Shown: positions 1 to 11,671, numbered from the stretch's first letter. The stretch: 64,000 nt of DNA from Cryptomeria japonica (GCF_030272615.1 NC_081411.1:38384140-38448139), one strand, 5' to 3'. Notes: generated by a model not told the origin, from the sequence alone. Made by a program: numbers and translations.

Positions 1-1250
1 TAGCAGTAATAAATCATTAAAGAATAAAGCAAAACAAACATATGAACACTAGATTTACATGGAAAACCCAAGTGGGTAAGAACCACTATGAGAGTCACAC
101 TCACAATATGAAAACAATTTATTGCAATGTTGCCTCTGGAACACATTAATCCTAAGAGGAATTGTAGAACTAAGGTGCACAACCTTAGAGAAAGGCATAA
201 ATGGCTTACATAATTGAAACACATTGTCTCTGGGCAAAATACATAAAGCTCCTAAGAGACTCATTGTCTTCTAGTAGAGAAAGGAATAGCTGAATTGAAA
301 ATAACAAGATCACATGATCATGAAATTGTCCTTAAACCACTATGTTAAGCGACCAAGATACTCGCAAACACACTTGGCTTCAAACACTCTCATAATACTA
401 TCAAGATAAATATATCACTATCAAAGCTCTTCACAACTGACTTTTGCACAACTCCAATATCAAATCTACTTGGAAATCATTATCATCCAGTTGTTGTCAA
501 TCTAAACTCCTCCAATTCCTTGACTCATACATCTACACTGCTTTGTATACAATATCAACCATTAAAACCCTTTACTAGGTTGGCCATAGACATAATAAAT
601 TATATTACATTAATTTGACTACCCTGACCTAAAATATTCATTCTAGTCTACTTGAAGAGATAGAGAGGAGCTAGAAACATCACAACAGATTATTTATAAA
701 TGTTTCCAATAAAACACATATGCTAACACATTCCTCCAAAGTCACATGTGAAAAGTATAGATAAACATTGAAGCATGTTAACCAGTTGGCCCAAAAACAA
801 ACCTCAAATGCTTATTACACAACATGGATCTCCGCATGACATGATGAGGCCCAAATCACTAAACAAACTCATCTTGAAAATAAATCCCAAACCAAAATAA
901 TGTGATCCAAGTAGGATACATCACCATAGTCATTCAAAAGAAAGACCAACCAACAAAACCGAACTTAGAACAACATAACTCGAGATGCTAGTTAAAACAT
1001 CACCTAAAAGTTTAACTAGAACACTACAAAAACCATATACACATGTCCTCCAAACTACAACACTTGAATCCATATATCTAGAAGCCATCAAGGATTCTTC
1101 ATACCTAATCTAACAAACAACCTTACTATCAGAAACAGCATAGACCAATTCTACCATCTAAGCAACAAAGGACCTACAAATCTGATAGTACAATATACAC
1201 AAAACATAAACATTATATCTAGAACCATAACACATAACATTCACATACTA
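1..1250. other. AT-rich intergenic sequence, no gene seen
   Basis: No open frame with recognisable protein character occurs here. Around 55-110 the wording (a TACATGGAAAACCCA stretch followed by a broken GGGTAAGAACCAC) resembles the region near the 3' end of the minus-strand copia solo LTR at about 14345-14375, so a minus-strand copia LTR fragment may enter from the left edge. That is a resemblance by eye only; no boundaries could be set. Confidence 0.3.
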
Positions 1251-1357
1251 GAGGAGTGAAAGACATTCTTTCATAGGTACATTAAAAATACTTTCTTGCA
1301 TATTGAAACTTTCACTACACCATCCTTTCAAAAACACCTCTACGTCTTCACGGGACC

Positions 1358-1551
1358 ACTCAACAATATCAGAACACTCACTTCCTAATAATTTATAAGA
1401 AATGGTGACATTAATGACAACACAAGACATATTGACATCAATGAAATGCCTCAACATCTTTGTAGACCACTCAACAATACCAAAACACTATATTCCTAGT
1501 CATCTACAAAGCATAGTGACATTAATGAAAACGAAAGATAGATTGATATCA
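1358..1551. repeat. Diverged tandem repeat, about 110-bp unit, two copies
   Basis: Two adjacent blocks share the order TCAACAATA...AACACT...TTCCTA...GTGACATTAATGA...TTGA(C/T)ATCAAT, one from about 1358 and one from about 1468. The copies have many substitutions. The array leads into the left part of the duplicated segment that matches 9325-9420. Confidence 0.55.
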
Positions 1552-1657
1552 ATTTCCAAAAATGTTAACCTTCTCTACATACTTATAGATTTTGGATGAA
1601 GTAAAGAATGTTTCTTTTCAATTTTAATATGCAAAATTTATTGAACTAGATGGTAAT

Positions 1658-3588
1658 TGGTGCATGAGCACCTCCTTACTCATCAGGCCTCCATGAGCTC
1701 AAATATGGAAGACAAGTGTTTTGATGAATTCTCAATGTAAATAAGGTCAATTATGATCATTTTTAATGTAATAAGGTCATCTAGACCAATATTTGTCATG
1801 TCTAGTCATAGGTTACTCATATTGGCAAAATGCCTCAAAATTGCTCTAAAGTTGTAGAAGTTGTCAAAGAGTGATCAAGGTGTCTAAATCGTCAATTTTT
1901 ATGTAAAATGTGATGTGAAGATTTTCTTATGTCCATTTGGATCTATTTTGATGTTTTGCGGGTCATAGGTTTGTCTAAGGTCAAAGTTGTCAATAGTGAA
2001 AAATGTTGTCACAAAATTATCAAGTTGTCATTTACACAAAAGTTGCATTATTGTACCCAACATACATATGGTTTTAAATGTAGTTAGAGAAGTTGTAACC
2101 TCCACGTGGATACATAAATAGACCTTCAAAGGTCTAATCAAGGTTTTTATTGAATGTATGAAGGAAAAATCAATAAAAATCTTGAAACTTATTGCACTTT
2201 CCTTTGTTTTCCACATGATAGTCTAATCCAAGGATTTTTTCATTGAAAAGACTTATTCATTTGATTTTAAAACTTATTGGTTATGATTCTTGAATGACTC
2301 TTCTTCCTTCTCCAAGTGGTTTCATTTGATTTGGTGAACTATAGAAGAAGATATCTTGTTTTTTCTAAAATCTCTCAAAACCTCAAACTAGGGTAATCCG
2401 AGACAGAGGAAAATGTAAAACTCTTTATATACATGATTGAAACACCATATAATGGATGGAAAAACTTGTAAATATGTATTTCATTGTCTTTTAATGATTG
2501 CAGGGTTTCATGATGGATTTTGCACGTGCTAGGGAAGAGTACAAGGACTGAAATCTCTGTCTCAGTCTGATAAATCAAAACTTTGGTGGTGATTTGGAAG
2601 ACTAAATGTAAGGTGAGAGCCTTAAAAGGGTAGTGAAAGAGTAATAGGGTGTGATGTAATATGATATACATGTTCAAAGTCATGGTGTTTCCATACATCC
2701 ATTAAACAATCAAAAGAATTGACTTTCTCAAACCCTCATATATGATTGTCATCATAAGACAGTGGATTGCATTTGTGCATTTGTAAACCAAGGAATATAG
2801 GAGTTGGTAAGATTGTGGAGTGGATAACCTTTGGAAGGGTGTGTGGGGATTTTATTAGTGTGTACCCTGGGTTGGATCCCTCACAAACATGACAAATGAC
2901 AAGTACTTGTTGAATGTCCTAAACCTTGTATTGACTGTCACAATTTGACATTGAGTTGAGTTATTGCAATAGCAAGATTGGGAATGAGTTTGGTATGGAG
3001 TTTGGCATTGGTGGAAGGTTTAAGGAGGTCCACATTAATCATCATTAATGTTTGAGAGTGTTGTGAATAATAATGGCCATGAAAGGAGTGATTGTCCCCA
3101 TCTTGTACATGATTGTCCTAAAAGTTGATTTTTGTCCTTATGAACAGTGTTGAGACAGTAGGGTGTTATGTTATTTCCTAGGGTGGTTGGAAGGGTTGAG
3201 TCAATTGTTTTGGCCATGGAGGAGAGTCACAATGGTTTTGCCATGAAAGTCCTTGGGTTGGGGTATGCCTATTAGGCATTGTGAGTTATGTGAGTAAGCC
3301 ATTCGTAGTCCTAATTAGGAAGGGCCTAGTGTTGGCCATTGAGTGATTCTATGCTATTTGGTATTGAATAGTTTGGTCTTGGGTCTCAATATGTTGTTCT
3401 GACCTATTTGAACATGTTTTATTGTTGGATGGAGGTTTGTGAAGTAGGAGTGTGTCCTTGGTTGATTGAAGAAATTTATGTGGAGTTAGTGGCCTAATGT
3501 GAGTTTGTGAGTTTGAAACCTATTGAAATAGGTGAGTTGGGAGAAAGATCTCCCTAAGTAGTTGAGTTTGTGCAGATGCTCTAAATCA
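1658..3588. mobile_element. 1.93-kb insertion with TG...CA ends and GTAAT target duplication (solo-LTR-like)
   Basis: The interval sits inside a segment otherwise collinear with 9325-10400: sequence left of 1657 matches up to about 9415, and sequence right of 3589 continues the match. The inserted part starts TGGTGCATGAGC, ends GCTCTAAATCA, and is bounded by GTAAT at 1653-1657 and again at 3589-3593. TG...CA ends with a 5-bp duplication are the signature of an LTR-retrotransposon integration. No gag, pol, PBS or internal LTR pair is visible, so a solo LTR is the simplest reading, though a small non-autonomous element is possible. Orientation is undetermined. The small frames inside it do not look coding. 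Confidence 0.65.
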
Positions 3589-4750
3589 GTAATGTTCAGT
3601 CAACCTATTCTATTTCTCCATGAAATTATTTTGATATTAAGGGTTGAGTCTAACTTTCTCTTGTGAAGAATTATCTATATGTTTTTCTTCTCTAAACAAT
3701 ATGATTTATAGTAATATTTGTAGTGTCACTAATGTAGTGACTACACCTATAACACCTAGACAGTGATATCTAGTTTAGTTGACCCCACAAGATTCTCAAG
3801 TTGGATGGGAGGTATCATATACTATATTGAATGAGACCTCTAAGTGGATTTTCCAATAATAAGATAATTTTTCAACTACTCTTTGAAGTGTTGATTCAAA
3901 TTCTTACTTTTAATTGATTTTATGGTTCCTTATAATTCCCTTGAGGATGCATGATGTTTTAAGTTATATATCAATTAACAATATTTTTACTATAAGCCTT
4001 AGGTACACAAACTAAAGTTTGAATGTCTCATATGATATATAAAATAAGAGTTTCCATTTAAAATGTATTACATCAAATTTCTCCAAAAATAATAAAAGTC
4101 AAACCCCATAGGTCAGTAAAAAATTTCAATATAATTCAAGTGTCTATAGACACACCCTTCACAATATGAGCATTACTTAAATATAATGAAATAATATAGT
4201 TCTATGAAACTAACCTTTAAGTAAATTTTTGAGTATATACAAGTAGTAAGAAATATATTCAAATAAAAAATAATAACAAGAATTCTTATTTTTTTCTTGC
4301 AAAGAGGAATATGTTGTTATAATTTACATTCTATAATCTCACTCATAATTTAGCTAGTGAATATATAATAGTACACCATTCATAGACCAAAACTTGAATT
4401 ATTCTTTATCTTGGGTCAAAATTACTCTTTTGAGCATGACCATAGAGTCACCATGTAATTATAAAATTTATGCCAATATAATTATTGTTAAAAACTATAG
4501 TTAATATAGATAGATAGACATTGTGCTCACTTCTAGATAAAAATAAAGGTTTGAGGTACCTTTAGATTTCTACTCTTAGTATTTACATTAATAATAAAAA
4601 TGAAAAATGCTAAACAATTTACAAGAAAATTTAAATTACATTTCAATCCATTTTTTTTTTTGTATTCTATTATTTTTTGACATATTGTTCCATATAATAT
4701 CCTAGTAAGATGTAATTTGTGTCATGATAATAATTGTTATATAATTAAGA
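3589..4750. repeat. Segmental duplication copy 1 (matches 9421-10400)
   Basis: Long collinear similarity to 9421-10400 is visible, for example GACCC(C/T)ACAAGATT at about 3782 and 9605 and AATAAGATAATTTTTCAACT at about 3857 and 9688. Both end with a GATGTAATTTGT...ATAATTGTTAT block. Many substitutions and small indels show the duplication is old. The 3' part (about 4553-4650) contains one copy of the module that is repeated upstream of both SDR loci. No gene is seen in it. Confidence 0.7.
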
Positions 4751-4789
4751 AAGATTCATAAAATGTGCTATAAAAGAAAACGGTCCTGG

Positions 4790-5640
4790 TGGCCGAGTAG
4801 GAAACGATCTCTCTGCATCCACAGAAGAAGAGTGTGGTCTCTAGACCAGACCCTCATGTCGTGGTATGGCTACCAGATTATATCTCCGATCCTGAAATGG
4901 TCGAAGGTGACCCTCCAATAGGTGAGGTCCCATATCTGCCATCCTCCATCCCATAGTGGATATGCATGTGCCCATGGCATGTCCAAAGACATCGGTATTG
5001 GAAATCCAACTGGTCACATGTAAGTGATGTGATTGAAGGCCCAAACATGTAATAGAGTGCACTTTGTGAGGTTGTGAAACTCGTGGTGCACGTACTAAGA
5101 AATCTCATAATATAAATGGGCCAGCATGTTGTGACCACATGTGTACATCATCTGCCTCTCCTTCATCTCTCGGATCAAAGGAACAAAACCTACTGCTAGC
5201 TCTATACCACGGTCGTCTGTCAACACCCATTTTTCAAAAATCACGATCATGATGCACCATACTAAGGGAATCGATACTCGTCCCTGGCCCAATGCTCATA
5301 AGTACATGTGTCTTGTGGCATCTACCCTCTGCCCCAAGGCCCACTCCTATTGTTTTCCTAGCTCTACTGCAGAAAGCATCGCTGGTGACACTCACTCCCC
5401 CCAGATAGGAAGACGTAGGATGCAGTAGATGTCGATTAGTGTCACCATCATCTCTCCTGTGGGTAGCTGAAAAGACATGGTGTCTATGTCTTACCTCTCC
5501 ATCAATGCCCATAGAATGGGGGCATGGAACTGGAACTCTAATAACATATAGGTTCACCATAAACTGACCTTGTGGAGGAGTCATCTATCGGCAGCTGATA
5601 GCTCATCTGCTTGACTTCATAGCATCTGCAATTGGTGCCT
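4790..5640 (-). pseudogene. Plant mobile domain (PMD/MAIN-like) coding remnant
   Basis: One minus-strand frame reads from about 5640 to 4790 with scattered stops and keeps the layout of the plant mobile domain (PF10536), known from MAIN/MAIL proteins and from transposons that captured it. In order: an N-terminal LMER at about 5490 where the family has a conserved ER(W), then LPTGEMMVTLIDIYCILRL, the counterpart of the family's 'LP.GE.TITLEDV..LLGLP' core; a middle block with a TCGHNMLAHLYYEI string; an LLHVWAFNHI helix; and a C-terminal YWRVTFDHF followed by GDIIW-stop-PYHD, where the family usually has WRPY. At least six in-frame stops exclude function. No transposase or integrase accompanies it, so the carrier cannot be named. 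Confident on the family, unsure of the ends. Confidence 0.65.
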
Positions 5641-6547
5641 TGATGTATGTTCTTGCATCTTAGGCAATGTTTGCACATAAACATTTTTGCACTAGTTCTA
5701 ATTTCATTTTCCAAACAGACGACTGTGCACATAGAAGACAACATTGCGTCTTCTAGACACCAAAATTCCTTTAGGATGACAGGGCATCATCCAGACAAAT
5801 GTGCTTGTCTAAGATACAAGCGTGCAAACCGAATGACAGTGCATCCAAGGGATGCCTGCACAACCGTTCAACCAAAATACTTCAAAAAAGCAGTAAAATT
5901 ACAAAACAAGGGATATTTTGAGTCATACCTAGTCGAACTCATTGCCCTACTTGACTACAGCCCATAACTCCTCAATCATGCTAGCCCTAAGCTCTCGTTT
6001 GCGTAGAATATTCACTTAGACTATGCAAATATCAGCTCAAACACCCACAGTGAATAGTAACAATGACCCTTCTTGGGGCCCACTTTCAAGTATATAGCCT
6101 AACTTTCAGCTGAAATGGCTTTTGACCATATTTGGACAAATTTTGGCTCATTTTCGTTCCCGTTTTCCTTTGCTTACTAGGGGAAAAAAATGAGGGGGCA
6201 TATACTCACCTTCACCCAATTTTTTTCTTCTATCCATACTAACGCTTCTTAAGCATTCTTCTTGCTGAAGTAGGTTCCTCTGTTTTTCATGCTAACAAAT
6301 TTTCCCAATCTTGTAGTATGGAGTTCATCATACCACATATTGTATTTCCTTATGGATACTTGGGGACATTTATCGTGATTGTTGACTTGACCTTTGCGGC
6401 TTCTACAATATCCTTTTGGGCTAAGTATTTATTGCATCTACTACATTTATTGCATTGCATGAGCTCAACGAACATATCTTTCCAAACTACTTTAGTGTGA
6501 CTAATCCCTACAGCCGACCAATCCACTAAATTCGAGGCAAAATGTAG
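5641..6547. other. Intergenic sequence, no assigned gene
   Basis: This lies on the 5' side of the minus-strand PMD remnant and is somewhat less AT-rich than its surroundings. Plus-strand frames at 5647-5967 and 6318-6500 have no recognisable motif. It may be leader sequence of the element that carried the PMD, which is inference. Confidence 0.3.
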
Positions 6548-7754
6548 TGTCCTAAAATGTACCTAGTGTATTTAAGACACTTATGCATGATGCCTAGTGC
6601 ATTAATGATGAATGCATGATCAAGATTATATTATTTTACCATCATGGGCTTGAAAGACTAGATGCCTTGAAATTCCTTGAAAGCCCCTTTGGACCTACTT
6701 TTTGATGGAAGAAAGAGTGACGTGGGGATGTATGCACATCGCACTAATGTCTCAAAAAGCTGGCCAAATCTTGAATCTGGCAGAGAGTCAAATGCTAGTC
6801 GACGCGTGTCCTTTGGCTCGTGTTTCGTAGTAATGACTCTCTGTGCCTCTTCCGAGTTTAAGAACCCTCCCTATCTCATTTTGAAGGGTTCCCAATCTTG
6901 GGTTCTTAGCTCTTGGCTCTCATTGTGCTCTTGATATCTCACTGCTCTCTTTATACTCTTGGACATACACTCTACCAACATCAAGCTATAATCATCTCAT
7001 GGTGGATTGCTACCAACAAAGCTATCAAGTGGGCTTCATCATGCTGACAAATCCAAATATCAAGGTGTTTGGTTTCATGCTCATTCTCTCTCTCTTTTAT
7101 CAATCTCTTTCACATGCAATGAGTCTTTTGCATTGTTAAACATTTATTCCCAATATTTCAATATTCGAATATCTTCCAATATTAATTGCATACAATAGGA
7201 GTTAGCTTCTTTTTAAATAAAGTTTAGTTTCCATTTGCATTTATTTTCCAATTTACGAAGTTCCAATTTATTTTGTTCAATCTATCTATCTGGCTATTTG
7301 TGGTAGTGGAAACACCTAAATGGGGGTCTGACTAAGGTAGGTCCCTATATAGCCCCAGTAATTTTCCTCATCTCAGTGTGTCCAAGTGACATACAAATTT
7401 TGCGCACACAGAACTACACGTAGGTCTTTTTTCTAGGACTTTCTCTATCTGCGGGCAATATGGACTTCAATACATCGTGCTAGTGTCTGGGCCTCGCACT
7501 GGTGTCTACAACCAGAGAGTTCCCTATCTGGAAGGTGTAACCCATTTCTAGAGTCGTATCATTCTGTAAATTCATTTTTTGTGTATTTATTGTTTCTGCA
7601 TCATAATTATGTTATTTATCTCTTGTAAGTGTAGCTAGTGTAGTTATTTGTTATCCCCTGGCTCATCTTAGTGCCTGTTCGAAGAGGTAGCGGTGGATAG
7701 ATTTTCCTTCTAAGATTTATCATCTTGGAGGGGGGGAAAATCTCCTCCCCTACA
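6548..7754 (+). repeat. LTR-like block, TGTCCTAAAATG...CTCCCCTACA
   Basis: The block begins TGTCCTAAAATG and ends CTCCCCTACA, and has the CT-rich downstream composition common in Ty3-type LTRs. Its 3' half (about 6850-7754) is repeated, diverged, at 7755-8585: both contain a TCTATCTAT run, a GG(A)GTGGAAACAC motif, a GGGG(C/T)CTG(G/A)CT motif, GAGGTAGCGG and a terminal hairpin. The five bases on either side (TGTAG and TCAGG) do not match, so an intact insertion is not shown. No retroelement coding sequence adjoins it. Confidence 0.45.
7699..7743 (+). other. Hairpin near the 3' end of LTR-like block 1
   Basis: AGATTTTCC at 7699-7707 pairs with GGAAAATCT at 7735-7743 (9 bp). Inside it AAGAT and ATCTT form a second 5-bp stem with a TTATC loop. 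The same structure recurs at 8530-8570 with matched changes on both arms. Confidence 0.6.
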
Positions 7755-8585
7755 TCAGGATCTCTATATTCTCTCTTCTTTCAGGGTCTCTAGCTTTTCA
7801 AAACAATTTCTCTTGGGTCTTGGCTCTCTTGGTTATTCAACTGCTCTTGGCCCTTGTTACAACAACCTCTAGTTCGCTACAACACTCTCAAGCTTTCATA
7901 ATAATCTCTAGCAACTCTCTTGGTTTTCTCAAGCCTCTTTGGTAATATCCTTCTATCCATCTACTTATCTCATCTTTGAGCATCTTGGGATTTATCACAT
8001 CTTCTATCTAGCTGATCATTTTATCATTCTTGGTTTTTTATCTTTTTGATCTATCTATCTATTTTGGTTGTCCACGGAGGTGGAAACACAAATATTGGGG
8101 CCTGGCTGAGGCAGACTCCAAAAAACAATCTCCAACATTTTCCTTCTTACTTGTGTGTAGGTTTATAATCATTTAAGAAGGAGATCATTTCGTGAGAGGC
8201 TTCAATCATTGACCAGTTGTGAGCTTCCTTCTTTTCCCTCTTCTCAAGTCATTCTAATATTTCGCATTATGTGTTATTAGCTTATCTTTTTGTTTTTCCA
8301 TGTTTATTTTAATATTATAATTGTATCTTCTATCCCCGTACAGTTTCTATATTTTGTCTGTGTCGGGTGACAACATGTCACGTTGGTGTCCCATCTTCGT
8401 GCATTAGCCCCTAGGACAGAGACTCGATAGAGTTGTTTGGGAGTCTCGTTCGTAGACTACAAGCTTAGCTTTTCATTTTTATCCCCCGACTCATTCTTAG
8501 TGCTATTTTGAGTGAGGTAGCGGCATATCGATTTGTCCTCTGAGATTCATCATCTTGGAGGTGACAAATCCCCTCCTCTATAGTC
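7755..8585 (+). repeat. Second, partial copy of the LTR-like block
   Basis: This follows the first block directly and resembles its 3' two thirds: CT-rich 5' part, TCTATCTATC at about 8050, GTGGAAACAC at about 8090, a GGGGCCTGGCTGAGGCAG stretch, ATCCCCCGACTCAT at about 8480, GAGGTAGCGGC and a hairpin ending near CCCCTCCTCTATA. The tandem arrangement suggests unequal recombination between LTRs or two solo LTRs side by side. Confidence 0.45.
8530..8570 (+). other. Hairpin near the 3' end of LTR-like block 2
   Basis: GATTTGTC at 8530-8537 pairs with GACAAATC at 8563-8570 (8 bp). The inner stem GAGAT/ATCTT has one G-T pair and a TCATC loop. Two outer-stem positions differ from copy 1 and both keep pairing (T-A to G-C, and C-G to T-A). 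Confidence 0.6.
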
Positions 8586-9324
8586 TATTTGTATGAGGTG
8601 ACATTGGTTTGTGTATGGATATCTAATCAAACATTGTTGAAAGGACCAATTCATCCATTCATCATTATAGTTTTATCTTCTCCCTATGTTAATATTAATG
8701 GGGCACTAGAGTAACTAGGATATCACCCAATAAATTATCTAATTAGGATAATATTACTTTATTCACTTGTGCTAAACTTTGGAATATTTTTTCCATTTAT
8801 TAGATTAGGTTAATAATATCTAATATTATCTTATTAATTATGATGTGGACACTTCACACTAGTAATTTAATATTTTTTTAGGGTTTAGCTTAATGTTTCC
8901 TTTCATTTTTTCCATAAAGATTCAATCACTTATTGTAATCATAATATTTGAGTTTATTGAAACAATCTATTTTTCTTGATCCCCACTTGTATAGATATTT
9001 TTCTTTCAGATGATTTCTAGGCTTCTAGGGTTGAACAAATAAATCCAACGAAGAAGTGGTTACGAAGAAGTGGTTAAGTTAATGCATAGTTAGTTGTTTA
9101 TGAAATTGTTTCTTTTAGAACCTTTTTTACCAGCAATATTCTAGAATCAAAATATAAAATTAAGAATAGCTTTTAAATAGTTTTGAATGAAATGGTTTTA
9201 CCTAAAAGACTTTTTTCTATGTAGGTGGTAAGTTGTTTTGGATGAAATTGTTTTGAACAAAACTATTTGGGTTGAAGTAATATCCATAGAAACAAATTTG
9301 TTTATCAAAATTGTGACATAGTTC
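8586..9324. other. AT-rich intergenic sequence, nothing recognised
   Basis: No gene is seen. A 15-bp tandem duplication (GAAGAAGTGGTTA repeated) lies at about 9048-9077. Confidence 0.4.
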
Positions 9325-10400
9325 AAAAATTTTACCCTCCTCTATGTACTTATACATTTCGAATCAAGTCAAGAATGTTGCTCTTGAATTTTAATAAGAA
9401 TTTTTTTTGAGCTGCATGTTAATGTTCAATCAACCTACTTTGTTGAGCAATCCATAGAATTTTTTTGATATTAAGAGTTGCCTATCTTTTCTTCTAGTGA
9501 GACAATATGGATGCTTTTCTTATCTATTCAATAAGATTGATGATCGTATTTGTATTGGCACTAATACAATGATTATGCCTATAACACGTAGATAGGGATA
9601 TCTTGTTCAATTGACCCTACAAGATTGTCAAGTTGGGTGGGAGCCATCATATACTCTATTTAATGAGCCCTCTAAGTGGATTGCACAACAATAAGATAAT
9701 TTTTCAACTGCTCCTTCTAGTGTTGTTTCAAATGCTTATTTTTAACTTGATTTTATGGTTTTTCTTATAATTTTTTTGGCTATGCATAATTTTTTTACTA
9801 TAAGCCTTAGATACACAAACTAACTAGATGAATAACTCATATGGTATGCACAAGAAAAGTTTCCATTTAAAAGGTTCATAATGAAATTGCTTTAGAAACT
9901 ATAGAAGTCAAATCCCATGGGTTAATGAAATATTTAATATGATTGAAGTGTATGTAGACACACCCTTCACAATATTTACAATAATTAAATGAAACAAGCT
10001 AGTTCTATAAAATTAACATTTATGTAAAGAGTTGAGTTTATACAAACTTAGTAGGAAATATATTCAAATCAACAATGAGTAAAGGAATTCTTATATTTAC
10101 ATGCAAGGAGCAAGATTTTGCTTGCAAATGTATAATTGTATGGCATTGATAGACCAAAACTTGAATTATTCTCTATCTTGGGTCAAAATTGTTGTTTTGT
10201 GTGTGATCATAAAAGAGAAGTCATGGGTTCCTTTACTTTTCCGCTCTTAGTATTTACTTTAATAATAAAATGAAAATGCTCAACAATTTTTGAGAAAAAT
10301 CAAATTACATTTAAATTCATTTTACTTTACTTTTTGTATTCTATTATCTTTTGACATATTATTCCTTACAATTTCCCTAATACGATGTAATTTGTATCAT
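9325..10400. repeat. Segmental duplication copy 2, uninterrupted
   Basis: This matches 1555-1657 plus 3589-4750 as one continuous stretch, and so represents the empty-site arrangement lacking the 1.93-kb insertion. It leads directly into the SDR upstream repeat modules at 10448-11145, suggesting both copies derive from the 5' flank of an SDR gene. Confidence 0.7.
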
Positions 10401-10447
10401 GATGATAATTGTTATGGAAATATTAAAGCTTAATAGAATGTTATTTG

Positions 10448-11145
10448 AAAATTGATAATGATTCATAATATTCCAACTCTCTAAAAGGATAAATAACTCA
10501 CTCACTTCCAAAGAAAGTGGAAATGATGTGTTCTTTGGAGGTGATTGTACCTTTAATTTCTCACTCTTGCTATCTCCTTTAATAATGAGAATGAAATGTT
10601 CCACAAACTTTTAAAAAATGAAATTGCATTCAAATTCACATGATAAGAAAGTCTGTTTAAAATTGTATTCAAAATTCAAATTCACATGTAAAGATCGATT
10701 TGTTTTTATTCATACTAACACCACGGAAACTTAAGAAGTTAGATAGACTTACATTCAAATTCACATACCATGAAATTTGGTTTAATCAAGGAAATGGTGG
10801 GTACCTTTAGTTTCTCACTCTTACTATCTACATTAATAATGAGACTGAAAGTTCAACAAATTTTCAAAAACTTGAAATCGCGTTCAAATTCACATACCAA
10901 GAAAACCAATTTAGTTTATTTTAATTGATATTCCACACCAGAAAACTTTAAAAAGTTAGATAGACTTGCATTCAAATTCACATATCAATAAAGTTGTTTA
11001 ATCAAAAGAAAGTACTAGTGGTGGGTAGCTTTAATTTTTCACTCTTACTATCTACTTTAATAGTGAATGAAACGTTCAACAAACTTTTAATAAAATTAAA
11101 ATTACATTCAAATTCATACGTCAACAAAGTCTGTTTTAATGTTGT
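10448..11145 (+). repeat. Tandem upstream modules shared by both SDR loci
   Basis: Three diverged modules start near 10548, 10800 and 11026. Each contains (GG)TA(C/G)CTTTA(A/G)TTT(C/T)TCACTCTT, then TCTAC(T/A)TTAATA, GTTC(A/C)ACAAA and TTCAAATTCA(C/T)A. Single related modules lie at about 4553 and 10225, and one upstream of the intact SDR gene at about 33690-33830. The block before the first module (10448-10515, with a TAATATTC and CTTCCAAAGAAA pair) matches 33596-33665. This is non-coding; a promoter role is inference from position and conservation. Confidence 0.55.
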
Positions 11146-11178
11146 AGCTATTTTTCTCCAAAAACGCTCCAACTGTAT

Positions 11179-11287
11179 TGTCGTATATCAAAAATAACCT
11201 TCATGTTATACAACAGGGAAGATAGCGGCTGCAGTGCTTCTACCAAATCCCGGTCTGTATAACACGAAAGTTATGTGTCATACGACA
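11179..11287. other. Long imperfect inverted repeat (hairpin)
   Basis: The arm 11179-11211 (TGTCGTATATCA...TGTTATAC) is complementary, with a few mismatches, to 11257-11287 (GTATAACAC...CATACGACA). A further short complement (CAGGGA at 11214 and TCCC at about 11248) extends the stem towards a loop of roughly 30 bases. It lies about 380 bp upstream of the SDR pseudogene. It could be a MITE remnant or a foldback transcript precursor; no target duplication was found. Confidence 0.5.
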
Positions 11288-11671
11288 TCACAATTTTGGA
11301 ACCAGATTAGCCACGTCCCTATTTTAAGAAGAGAAATTTAATGAAGTAAGATTTGTATTCAAATTCAAATACCAACAATGTCAGGCTAATTAATTTGAAT
11401 TATTCCATTCACCATCACAGATTAAAAGTGCTGACGAGAAAGCTAGTGTGCTGATGTACACTAATTCAATTCCTGGACCGGTGCACGAGAAAGTGGACAA
11501 ATCAAATCATGCCAACGCATAAGCTTAAACAAGTATATGCAACGAATATGCTTTTGACCTGTTTTGAATAAAGTAGTAGGCTAAGTATCAACATGTGAAC
11601 AGGTGGAAAGTTGAACTGGTAGTATTATATTTTATAAACCAACATAGATAAATATAATTGAAATATAATTG

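Noticed and set aside
4783-4815. tRNA-Leu/Ser-like start (GGTGGCCGAGTAGG)
   Set aside because: No anticodon arm, T-loop or acceptor complement follows; the bases are the end of the minus-strand PMD remnant.
4841-5292. Overlapping minus and plus frames around 4841-5428
   Set aside because: Shadows of the PMD frame, which lies in a different register with stops.
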